Shown piece after piece: positions 34,990-42,387 of a stretch of 52,501 bases of DNA. The DNA is from Candidatus Omnitrophota bacterium. Its GTDB lineage: Bacteria > Omnitrophota > Gorgyraeia > 2-01-FULL-45-10. Positions within the stretch are counted from its first letter, which is position 1. The number at the start of each line of letters is the position of its first letter. The notes beneath the pieces are model-generated. The model was not told the origin of the DNA. It saw nothing but the letters and a program-made list of their open reading frames with translations, and made no database searches. The stretch is taken from positions 1 through 52,501 of the forward strand of contig JAHJHP010000022.1 of the NCBI GenBank assembly GCA_018823705.1, in the 5' to 3' direction. The position numbers and the translations under genes were made by a program.

Positions 34990-35708
34990 AAAGGAAGATT
35001 TTTATGAATCCCGTTAGAAATAGCGGATCTAAAAGATTGTGTTCAAAAATTTCTAACGGGATGAAGGTGATTTCCTTGTGGAGCGGTGGCAAGGATTGCT
35101 GCCTTGCGTGTTATAGGGCAAAAACTCAAGGCTATGATATTGTGAGTCTTCTTAATTTCACTACCCCTTTAGAGGAGAGTTCATTATCTCACGGGTTGAG
35201 TGCCCGGGTAATAGACCGCCAGGCTAAAATGACCGAAATACCTTCTTTCCAGAAGGCTATGCCGAAAGAAGGCTATCGCGATGAGTTCAAGAGCCTAATC
35301 GAGGAATGGAAAAGGACGAAAGGCATAGCAGGGATCATTTTCGGCGACATCTACCTCGAGGGCCATAAGGAGTGGATAGATAGCGTCTGCCGGGAACTCC
35401 AGGTAACTCCCGTTATGCCTATCTGGGCCAGGGATACAACCGGCCTCATGAACGAGTTCATAAGCCTCGGTTTTAAATCGATAATAGTCGCCACGCGAGT
35501 AGATAAGCTTGGCAAGGAGTGGCTTGGCCGCGAGATCGATGCTAACCTTATGAAAGAATTTGAGGGTATGGGTAACATAGATCCGTGCGGTGAAAACGGC
35601 GAATTCCATACGTTCGTTTATGACGGCCCGCTATTTAAGGAAAAGGTCAAGTTTAGCAAAGGTAACAAGATCCTGCGTCGCGGCCGATGGTTTTTGGAGG
35701 TTATGTAA
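34986..35708 (+). CDS. DUF71/COG2102 ATP pyrophosphatase, B12-associated subgroup
   Basis: A 240-residue PP-loop ATPase: KVISLWSGGKDCCLACYRA carries the SGGKD pyrophosphatase motif, and IFGDIYLEGHKEW and DPCGENGEFHTFVYDGP are DUF71 signatures shared with diphthine-ammonia ligase. Comparative genomics has proposed a B12-salvage subgroup of this family, and this copy sits among corrinoid genes, which fits. The first 25 residues (from MKRKIF) come largely from a palindromic repeat; the ATG at 35061 is the more natural start (215 residues). Confidence 0.8.
   Translation: MKRKIFMNPVRNSGSKRLCSKISNGMKVISLWSGGKDCCLACYRAKTQGYDIVSLLNFTTPLEESSLSHGLSARVIDRQAKMTEIPSFQKAMPKEGYRDEFKSLIEEWKRTKGIAGIIFGDIYLEGHKEWIDSVCRELQVTPVMPIWARDTTGLMNEFISLGFKSIIVATRVDKLGKEWLGREIDANLMKEFEGMGNIDPCGENGEFHTFVYDGPLFKEKVKFSKGNKILRRGRWFLEVM
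35008..35062. repeat. Palindromic repeat at the start of the DUF71 gene
   Basis: ATCCCGTTAGAAAT (35008-35021) and ATTTCTAACGGGAT (35049-35062) form a perfect 14-bp stem with a 27-base loop. Read in frame it gives NPVRNSGSKRLCSKISNG, a repeat-derived string that I associate with many unrelated metagenomic proteins. Its right arm ends on the likely original start codon at 35061. The core matches the palindrome at 29095-29126. Confidence 0.85.
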
Positions 35709-36580
35709 TGAGAAGATATCAGCTTCTTACCGTATCGATCCTTTTTACCGCAGCCGCGCTCCAGGCCTTGTCTGCCAACGATGTGTGCGCGTCGGAAAAT
35801 CATCCAAAGCGGATAATCTCTCTGGCGCCGTCGACGACCGAGGAGTTATATTTGCTGGGAGCGGGGGATAGGCTGGTCGGCGATACCACTTACTGCGTGA
35901 CTCCGCGGGCGGCGCGCTATAAAGAAAAAGTCGGCTCTTTGACTAAGGCGGATTTGGAGAAGATCGTAGTATTAAAACCCGACCTGGTACTGGCCACGTC
36001 TATTACAAATCCTAAAGCGATACAAAAGCTCAGAGACCTGGGAATAGAGGTAAGAATATTTCCGGCGCCAAAAACTTTTACCATTTTATGCGATCAATTT
36101 GTGGAATTAGGCATAGCTGTGGGGCAAGAGCTTCGGGCGCGGGAGATAGTTAAAGCGGCGGAAGAAAAAGTCGCCGATATTAAGGCCAGGACAGCCACGT
36201 TTGTTAAACCAAAAGTTTTCATCGAGATCGGAGCGAAGCCTCTCTTTACCGCTAACAGTGACTATATTATTAACGATTTTGTGAAGCTGGCCGGCGGAGA
36301 GAACATTGCTGAAAGCTCCAGCATCGGCAGTTACAGTAAGGAAGAGGTCTTGAGAAGAGATGCGGATGTGATACTGATCGTGACGATGGGTTTTGCGGGT
36401 GAGGCGGAGAGAGAAGCGTGGCGGAAGCTTAAAACGCTGAATGCCGTAAAGCACGATAGGATCTATATCATCAGTTCGCAGAAGATGTGCGGCCCTACCC
36501 CTGTGACTTTTGTCAAAAGCCTGGAAGAGATAAGCGTCCTGCTCCATCCGGAATTATCGGAGAAAAAAAGAGATGAGTAA
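35708..36580 (+). CDS. btuF: Corrinoid ABC transporter substrate-binding protein (BtuF-like)
   Basis: A periplasmic helical-backbone binding protein of 290 residues. The N-terminus MRRYQLLTVSILFTAAALQA is a signal peptide, with likely cleavage near residue 28. The BtuF-type fold is seen in KRIISLAPSTTEELYLLGAGDRLVGDT, IVVLKPDLVLA and LRDLGIEVRIFPAP. It starts in the previous stop codon (TAATG) and overlaps btuC. Vitamin B12 is the inferred ligand from context; iron-chelate binding proteins share the fold. Confidence 0.87.
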   Translation: MRRYQLLTVSILFTAAALQALSANDVCASENHPKRIISLAPSTTEELYLLGAGDRLVGDTTYCVTPRAARYKEKVGSLTKADLEKIVVLKPDLVLATSITNPKAIQKLRDLGIEVRIFPAPKTFTILCDQFVELGIAVGQELRAREIVKAAEEKVADIKARTATFVKPKVFIEIGAKPLFTANSDYIINDFVKLAGGENIAESSSIGSYSKEEVLRRDADVILIVTMGFAGEAEREAWRKLKTLNAVKHDRIYIISSQKMCGPTPVTFVKSLEEISVLLHPELSEKKRDE

Positions 36581-37583
36581 TAGAGCGATGCCCCGGACAG
36601 TACGGGTAATAATGTTAGGAGGAGCGCTTCTACTGATAGCGGCAATGTCATTATGTCTGGGCCCCACCGCTCTATCAGTCAAAAGATCAGTGCATGCTAT
36701 TATCTCCGGCCATAATACTACGGAATATAGCATTCTTTTTGACATTCGCCTGCCGCGTATCATTCTGGGGTTTGCCATCGGTGGCGCGTTGAGCCTGGCC
36801 GGCGTTATTCTGCAGGGGCTCTTTCGAAATCCGCTGGTCGAACCCTATACGATGGGTATCTCCGGCGGCGCGGCGCTGGGAGTCAGCCTGGCGATTGTCC
36901 TAAAATTATATCGGTCGATGGGATTACTGACACTGCCGTTTGCAGGTTTCATCGGTGCGGCTATTGTTATTTCGATGATATACTTTATTAACATCAGAAA
37001 GAAGACATTAAAGATACAGAGCCTGCTCTTGACCGGCGTTATGATAAGCTTCATATCATCGTCTTTTATAATGCTTATTATGGCCGTTTCCCGCACGGAG
37101 GACCTGCATGGTATTATCTTCTGGATAATGGGTTCATTGGAAGAGCCGAGCTGGTTTCTTATTAAAGTAATGCTCGTTACGTCTTTAGCAGGGTTGGCTT
37201 TGTCATATATTTTTTGGAAGGATCTGAACGCGTTACGTCTGGGAGAAGAGGAAGCCACGCACCTAGGCATAAATACTGAAAGAGCGAAAAGAGCGCTCTT
37301 TGTGCTGGCATCGATCCTTACCGGATGCGCTGTTTCCGTAGGAGGGATCATCGGGTTTGTCGGCCTGATCATTCCACATCTCGTGCGTATGTTTATAGGC
37401 TCTGATCATAGAGCTCTTCTGGTGGGATCATTTTTAGGCGGAGCGTCTTTTCTGATCTTCTGCGATACCGTGGCCAGGATAATTGTCGCGCCTTCCGAGC
37501 TGCCGGTCGGTGTAATTACCGGCATATTGGGGGGAAGCTTTTTTATTTACGCGTTAACTAAGAAAGGAAAGTCTGTTGTTTGA
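36573..37583 (+). CDS. btuC: Corrinoid ABC transporter permease (BtuC/FecCD family)
   Basis: A 336-residue FecCD-family permease with about ten membrane spans. FDIRLPRIILGFAIGGALSLAG, FRNPLVEPYTMGISGGAALG and the C-terminal GGIIGFVGLIIPHLVRMFIGSDHR (ATPase-coupling helix) are family signatures. It overlaps btuF and btuD by 8 bases each, so the transporter is translated as a unit. Substrate is inferred from the surrounding corrinoid genes. Confidence 0.91.
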   Translation: MSNRAMPRTVRVIMLGGALLLIAAMSLCLGPTALSVKRSVHAIISGHNTTEYSILFDIRLPRIILGFAIGGALSLAGVILQGLFRNPLVEPYTMGISGGAALGVSLAIVLKLYRSMGLLTLPFAGFIGAAIVISMIYFINIRKKTLKIQSLLLTGVMISFISSSFIMLIMAVSRTEDLHGIIFWIMGSLEEPSWFLIKVMLVTSLAGLALSYIFWKDLNALRLGEEEATHLGINTERAKRALFVLASILTGCAVSVGGIIGFVGLIIPHLVRMFIGSDHRALLVGSFLGGASFLIFCDTVARIIVAPSELPVGVITGILGGSFFIYALTKKGKSVV

Positions 37584-38376
37584 AATAAGGGACCTGACAT
37601 GCGGTTACGAAGAGAGATTTCATCTTAAAGGTGTAGATCTCGCGATCAAAGAAGGCGGTTTCTTTGGGATAATAGGCCCGAACGGATCCGGCAAAACAAC
37701 GCTTTTGCGGGCCATGACCCGTATCCTGAGGCCGGGAAAAGGAGAGGTGCTCCTTCGGGGGAAGAATATATGGCACATAGGTCTTGGGGAGCTGGCCAGA
37801 ACTATATCGGTTGTTTCTCAAAACGTATCTACCGATGATCTCAATGTGGGCGAATTTGTCCTTCTCTCGAGAATACCTCACTACAGAGGCCTTCAGTTTC
37901 TGGAGACGAAACACGATGAAGAGATCGCCGACAACGCGATGATATTGACCGACACCCTTAAGTTTAAGGATAGGGCTATGTCAGAGATATCGGGCGGCGA
38001 AAGGCAGCTTGTCCTGATCGCGCGTGCTCTGGCGCAAGAGCCGAAATATCTTCTTCTGGATGAACCCACATCGCATCTTGACATAACGCATCAGGTTCGC
38101 GTTCTCGATCTATTGAAAAGGTTAAACAGAGAATTATCCCTTACCGTGATCATAGTCCTGCATGACCTTAACCTTGCCAGCGAATATTGCGACAGGGTGG
38201 CGCTTTTGTCCGGAGGCGCCGTATACAAAGAAGGTTCGCCGCAGGACGTCCTGGATTATAAAACCATCGAAGATGTTTACAAAACAGTAGTCGTTGTGGA
38301 AAAGAACCCGATATCCTTAAAACCATATATCATTCTTATCTCGGAAGAAGAAAGGCGAAAGGTGCGTAAAAAATGA
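37576..38376 (+). CDS. btuD: Corrinoid ABC transporter ATP-binding protein (BtuD-like)
   Basis: A 266-residue ABC ATPase. The TTG start at 37576 lies in the end of btuC. Walker A is GPNGSGKTT, the signature SGGERQLVLIARALAQEPKYLLLDEPTSHLDI combines the LSGGQ-type motif, Walker B and D-loop, and the switch His is in VLHDLNLA. It completes the BtuFCD-type importer. Its stop overlaps cobO by four bases. Confidence 0.93.
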   Translation: MFEIRDLTCGYEERFHLKGVDLAIKEGGFFGIIGPNGSGKTTLLRAMTRILRPGKGEVLLRGKNIWHIGLGELARTISVVSQNVSTDDLNVGEFVLLSRIPHYRGLQFLETKHDEEIADNAMILTDTLKFKDRAMSEISGGERQLVLIARALAQEPKYLLLDEPTSHLDITHQVRVLDLLKRLNRELSLTVIIVLHDLNLASEYCDRVALLSGGAVYKEGSPQDVLDYKTIEDVYKTVVVVEKNPISLKPYIILISEEERRKVRKK

Positions 38377-38903
38377 CGCGAAAAGGTTTAATTCATATCT
38401 ATACAGGTGACGGTAAGGGAAAAACCACGGCGGCGATCGGCCTGGCCATAAGAGCCGTGGGGCACGGTTTTAAAGTCGCTTACATATATTTTCATAAGGA
38501 CCCGAAGCGGTGGGGTTATGGAGAACATAAGGTTCTAAGAACGATCGGCGTGGATGTTTTTGGTTTTGCCAGGAGACACCCGCATTTTTATAAGAAATTA
38601 AATCCGGATGAAGTTCGAAAAGAGTGCTTAAAAGGGATGCGATTTATCGAATCGCTCTATAAGAATAACAAATACAATATGATCATCCTGGATGAATTAA
38701 TGATTTCCCTACGAGACGGTTTTTTAAAAAAAGAGGAAGTTATGAATATAATGAAAACAAAGCCCAGGGGCCTGGAGCTCGTGCTGACAGGCCGGGGCGC
38801 GAAAAGGGGGGTGGTCAGATGCGCTGATCTTGTGAGTAAAATAGAAAAAATCAAACACCCGTACGATTCAGGGGTACAAAGACGAGTCGGTATTGAGTAT
38901 TAA
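38373..38903 (+). CDS. cobO: Corrinoid adenosyltransferase (CobO/BtuR/CobA type)
   Basis: This enzyme adds the 5'-deoxyadenosyl ligand to corrinoids. GLIHIYTGDGKGKTTAAIGLAIRA holds the P-loop of the BtuR family, and NMIILDELMISLRDGFL and LVLTGRGA are conserved. At 176 residues the length is normal. It is the last gene before the second riboswitch and follows the importer, so imported corrinoid is adenosylated at once. Confidence 0.94.
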   Translation: MTRKGLIHIYTGDGKGKTTAAIGLAIRAVGHGFKVAYIYFHKDPKRWGYGEHKVLRTIGVDVFGFARRHPHFYKKLNPDEVRKECLKGMRFIESLYKNNKYNMIILDELMISLRDGFLKKEEVMNIMKTKPRGLELVLTGRGAKRGVVRCADLVSKIEKIKHPYDSGVQRRVGIEY

Positions 38904-38921
38904 TTAGAATGTTCGCATGCA

Positions 38922-39021
38922 GCCGAATAGATAAAGGAAGTCTCCGTGAAATCCGGAGCACTGCCCCGCAACGGTAATCTCATTTAAAAAAGAGCGAGTC
39001 CGGTCGATTATCTATTTCGTG
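38922..39021 (+). promoter_or_regulatory. Compact cobalamin riboswitch upstream of btuB
   Basis: The core GTGAAATCCGGAGCACTGCC, CCGCAACGGTAA is the conserved cobalamin aptamer junction. CGAATAGATA (38924-38933) and TATCTATTTCG (39009-39019) close a P1-like stem. The peripheral arms are short, with only about 100 bases in all. No terminator follows; instead CTCCGT (38942-38947) can pair with ACGGAG (39033-39038) at the btuB ribosome-binding site, suggesting translational control. Confidence 0.85.
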
Positions 39022-39044
39022 AAGTATCCGCGACGGAGGAAAAG

Positions 39045-41048
39045 ATGAAAACGAAATATATTTTTGTATTATTATTTATTCTGGTAACGAACGGCATGGC
39101 ACATGCCGAAGATAATTCATCCGCTTCAACTGCTACGCGTCTCGAGCCTATAGTAGTAACTTCATCCAGGGTAGAAAAAGGTTTATCGGCTGTTGCCGCC
39201 AGCGTGAGCGTTGTCACAGAAGAAGAAATAAAAAGGTCTGACGCTAAAACTGTCCCGGATGCTCTCAAGGATCTGCAGGGCATATATGCGTATGATGCCA
39301 CCGGTGTGGGCGCGGGGGGAACATTAAATATGCGCGGTTTTTATGGCGGAATGTCGAGTCATCAACTTGTCTTAGTGGACGGGATACCCCAAAATAAGGG
39401 CAAGGATAAGCTGGTGAACTGGGATCTGATACCCATCAATAATATCGAACGCATAGAAGTTATGAGAGGGCCCGCCTCGAGCCTTTATGGCGATAACGCC
39501 ATGTCGGGTGTGATCAATATAATAACTAAAAAACCGAGCAGCGCCCCGCATGCCGGCGTCTTTTTTTCATACGGCACTTACGCTACGCAGAATTACGCTT
39601 CATATTTCTCGGGGGAATTTAATAGTCTCGGGTATTACATGGGCGTAAGCAGCAGGCTGACGAACGGATTTCGCGAACATGGCGATTATGAAAATATACA
39701 AGCCTATGGCAAGATCGATTATTCAATAAACGACGAGCATAATTTAAAGTTAAATTTCGATTATAGCGTTAAAACTCAAGGGGCATTCCCGTGGTCGTTG
39801 TCGGCGGCCCAGATTGCGCAAAACAGGCGTCAGGCCAGGCCCGGAGCAGAGAACGATTCCACCGGCGCGGATAAGTTCTCGATGGACCTTACCCATAACT
39901 GGGGTCTCGGATCATCCTCTAATCTCGAAACGATATTCTATTATAGGTTTGACGGGATGGAATCATTTTATACCAGAGGCGCGTCGCAAAATACCACCAG
40001 AGAACAGATTGAAGCCGAAAATACGTTTGGCTTACCCGTTCGCTTAAAGACAGTGTCGGAAATCCTGGGTATGAACCATTCGTTTGTTATTGGTACCGAC
40101 CTCGAGCGAAACGACTTCGATTACGAACAGAATAACGCGCCATTTCAAAATAGGCGTGGCGCACCAACTGCCAGCTACGCTGTCGTGAAAAGCATGGTAG
40201 GGCCATATCTTCAGGATGAGATCAGGGTTTTAGAAGCCCTGAAGGTTATTTGTGGCGTGCGTTATGATTGGATAAAGTTTAATTTTGATGATAGGAGGCT
40301 ACCATCAAATTCTAAAAACAAACTGATGTCGAAAGTAACGCCTAGTTGTGGTGTGGTGTGGGCCTATCAGAAAGATTCCGAATTGTATGGAAACATTGGC
40401 CGGGCTTTTCGATCTCCTACCATAGGCCAGATGTTTACTTATGGGAGCTCCGCGAACATAAATCTATTACCCGAAGAAGCCATAAACTATGAGATAGGTG
40501 TGCGTCATCGCTTTAATGAGCGCCTCAAGACAAGTGTAAGCGTCTATTGGATGAAGGTAAGTAACGAGATATGGTATGATAACGCCAGCAGACAGTATCA
40601 AAATTATGGCAGGACGTTTCACGATGGAATGGAATTGAGCGCTGATTTTAAAGTCGCGGACCCCCTGACAATCTTCGGTAATTATACATACACAAGAGCC
40701 GTGGATGATAGCGATGGCGTTTTGAAGAATAAATTCCTGGTCAATGTTCCGATTAATAAGGGGACTATAGGGATGAACATATATACGGAGCTTGGCTTTA
40801 AGGCCTATGTGGCATCAACGTGGGTGGGAAAGGCATACATAGATTCGGCTAATGTTGATGTGTTGGGGCATTATAATACGTTAGACGCGAAGATATCATA
40901 TAAATATAAATGGCTTGAGGCGTTTGTTGCCGCATATAATATATTTGATAAAGAGTATAATTCTTCCGGATATAAGAGCGCGAGGATAAACTACTTTACT
41001 CCTGAGCCCGGGAGAACATTCGAGGTTGGGGTAAGCGGCGAGTTTTAA
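39045..41048 (+). CDS. btuB: TonB-dependent outer-membrane receptor, BtuB-like
   Basis: This 667-residue receptor has a signal peptide (residues 1-21, ending MAHA), a TonB box-like LEPIVVTSSR segment, and a plug domain with VPDALKDLQGIY, NMRGF, LVLVDGIPQNKG, IERIEVMRGPASSLYGDNAMSGVINIITKKP. The long C-terminal region of alternating residues is the beta-barrel, ending in FEVGVSGEF with the terminal Phe typical of barrel proteins. Riboswitch control and location identify corrinoids as the probable cargo. AGGAGG-like sequence lies just upstream. Confidence 0.92.
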   Translation: MKTKYIFVLLFILVTNGMAHAEDNSSASTATRLEPIVVTSSRVEKGLSAVAASVSVVTEEEIKRSDAKTVPDALKDLQGIYAYDATGVGAGGTLNMRGFYGGMSSHQLVLVDGIPQNKGKDKLVNWDLIPINNIERIEVMRGPASSLYGDNAMSGVINIITKKPSSAPHAGVFFSYGTYATQNYASYFSGEFNSLGYYMGVSSRLTNGFREHGDYENIQAYGKIDYSINDEHNLKLNFDYSVKTQGAFPWSLSAAQIAQNRRQARPGAENDSTGADKFSMDLTHNWGLGSSSNLETIFYYRFDGMESFYTRGASQNTTREQIEAENTFGLPVRLKTVSEILGMNHSFVIGTDLERNDFDYEQNNAPFQNRRGAPTASYAVVKSMVGPYLQDEIRVLEALKVICGVRYDWIKFNFDDRRLPSNSKNKLMSKVTPSCGVVWAYQKDSELYGNIGRAFRSPTIGQMFTYGSSANINLLPEEAINYEIGVRHRFNERLKTSVSVYWMKVSNEIWYDNASRQYQNYGRTFHDGMELSADFKVADPLTIFGNYTYTRAVDDSDGVLKNKFLVNVPINKGTIGMNIYTELGFKAYVASTWVGKAYIDSANVDVLGHYNTLDAKISYKYKWLEAFVAAYNIFDKEYNSSGYKSARINYFTPEPGRTFEVGVSGEF

Positions 41049-41084
41049 TAACAAATTTATAGTTTAAATTTCAGGTGAAAAAGC

Positions 41085-41225
41085 ATGATATTACGGCATG
41101 ATCGCGGCATGGAGCTCAATCTTAGGAATGCTGTAATCCTGTCATTGGTTATCCATGCTGCGATTGTAATATCTCTGTATTATACGCCAGTTCTTAGGGT
41201 GGCGCGAATAGAACATAAGAGATAG
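41085..41225 (+). CDS. TonB-like N-terminal membrane anchor (46 residues, apparently split gene)
   Basis: This short reading frame encodes one hydrophobic helix (AVILSLVIHAAIVISLYY) after MELNLRN, then a short basic end, IEHKR, and stops at TAG 41223. It looks like the N-terminal inner-membrane anchor of TonB, and the periplasmic remainder lies in another frame from 41228. Reading back one base near 41219-41222 gives K-E-I-V-V-D-F-V and joins the two parts into a protein of about 214 residues. Either a frameshift mutation, a sequencing error or recoding. Confidence 0.6.
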   Translation: MILRHDRGMELNLRNAVILSLVIHAAIVISLYYTPVLRVARIEHKR

Positions 41226-41227
41226 TA

Positions 41228-41728
41228 GTGGATTTCGTTACCAGTGTAGAGCCAAAGAAGATAGAGATCACCAGGCAAGAGACCAAGGCGATATCTGTGG
41301 ATACGCCGAAAGTCAATTTAACGCAAAAGATCGATATGAAGCCTGTATTCGCAGGCGCGTCTTCCGAAATAAATGATGAGCAGCAAAAAGAGATTTCAGA
41401 CGAACTTGCCGCGAAGCAGGCCCGGATCAAGTCCACCAAGGATTACATTAACTATTATCAGTTGATACGCGAAAAGATAAGGCGGTCCCTGAAGAGCAGA
41501 TACCGCAGTTACTACGGTGAAGGCGATGTAAGCCTTATTTTTTCTCTGCGTTCTGATGGCTCGCTAATAAGCTCTGCCGTAGATCCGGTCGCATCAATTA
41601 GCGATGACACGCTCGTCGATACGGCTATCAGGAGCCTCAAAGACGCCGCGCCATTCGCCCGGTTTCCCAAAACCCTCACGCTTCCTCAAATGTCCTTCAC
41701 AGTCACCGTCTCATTCAAGAAGCAGTAG
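41228..41728 (+). CDS. TonB-like C-terminal domain protein (apparently split gene)
   Basis: A 166-residue product from a GTG at 41228, with no signal peptide or membrane span of its own. Its end (DVSLIFSLRSDGSLISSAV followed by DTAIRSLKDAAPFARFP and MSFTVTVSFKK) matches the TonB C-terminal fold that pairs with the receptor's TonB box. The N-terminal part is charged (EPKKIEITRQETK) rather than Pro-rich. Together with the preceding anchor it would energise BtuB. ExbB and ExbD are not in the window. An in-frame TAA at 41216 prevents a longer reading. Confidence 0.7.
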   Translation: MDFVTSVEPKKIEITRQETKAISVDTPKVNLTQKIDMKPVFAGASSEINDEQQKEISDELAAKQARIKSTKDYINYYQLIREKIRRSLKSRYRSYYGEGDVSLIFSLRSDGSLISSAVDPVASISDDTLVDTAIRSLKDAAPFARFPKTLTLPQMSFTVTVSFKKQ

Positions 41729-41739
41729 GTAAATTCTCC

Positions 41740-41768
41740 TTGAGATTTTTCGCGAAGTAGTCTATCCT
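41740..41768 (+). promoter_or_regulatory. Possible promoter for the exported Hsp20 gene
   Basis: TTGAGA (41740-41745) and TATCCT (41763-41768) are 17 bases apart, upstream of AGGGGG and the ATG at 41805. The -10 is weak, so this is a candidate only. Confidence 0.35.
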
Positions 41769-41804
41769 ATTAACGGTATTCACGCACAAACCGAGGGGGA
41801 TAGG

Positions 41805-42353
41805 ATGAAAAGAATAGCCATAGCGGTCATTATATGTCTTTTAGGCGGAAACGTTCTATTTGCTCAAACCTATGATAACGCTCCCGTGGATGATCAGGCT
41901 CGGGACGAGAAGAATCTCAAGATATTGAGCAATAGATTGGTCAGCATGAAGAAGAATATGGATAAATTCGTAAACGACATGACTACCGTTTATTCGGGCG
42001 CCCCCGGCACCGCGTTATATGGCAGCGACGTGAAGGTCGACATTGTCGAGAACGATAAAGACTTTATTGTGACGGCTGACCTGCCTGGAATGGATAAGGA
42101 TAAGATAGATATTATGCTGGAAGGCGGCAAGGTGCTGAAGATATCGGGGATGCGCAGCGTAGAGAAGAAGGAGGAGGCTCCCGGCATGGTAAGACAGGAG
42201 CGGATGGAGGGAAGGTTCGAGCGCATATTAGAGCTTCCGGCCGAATGTAAAAGCGAAGGCATCAGCGCTTCTTATGATAACGGTGTTCTCGAGATAACGA
42301 TCCCAAAAAAAGAGTCGGTGAAGAAAGAGATAGTAAAGGTTAAAGTTCGGTAA
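41805..42353 (+). CDS. Exported small heat-shock protein (Hsp20/alpha-crystallin domain)
   Basis: A 182-residue protein with a clear signal peptide (MKRIAIAVIICLLGGNVLFAQ, about 20 residues, cleavage before QTYD). A helical segment (residues 35-60) precedes an alpha-crystallin domain from about residue 76: DVKVDIVENDKDFIVTADLPGMDKDKIDIMLEGGKVLKISG, then RMEGRFERILELP and YDNGVLEITIPKK, the classic Hsp20 end. Most Hsp20 proteins are cytoplasmic, so export to the periplasm is unusual. An AGGGGG ribosome-binding sequence lies 6-11 bases upstream. Confidence 0.87.
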   Translation: MKRIAIAVIICLLGGNVLFAQTYDNAPVDDQARDEKNLKILSNRLVSMKKNMDKFVNDMTTVYSGAPGTALYGSDVKVDIVENDKDFIVTADLPGMDKDKIDIMLEGGKVLKISGMRSVEKKEEAPGMVRQERMEGRFERILELPAECKSEGISASYDNGVLEITIPKKESVKKEIVKVKVR

Positions 42354-42387
42354 TTATCACGTTTAATAAAATCTGGAGGTTATTTTA

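Noticed and set aside
36573-37583. Iron-siderophore permease
   Set aside because: FecCD-type permeases cannot be told apart by motif, but corrinoid genes on both sides and two cobalamin riboswitches make the vitamin B12 reading much more likely.
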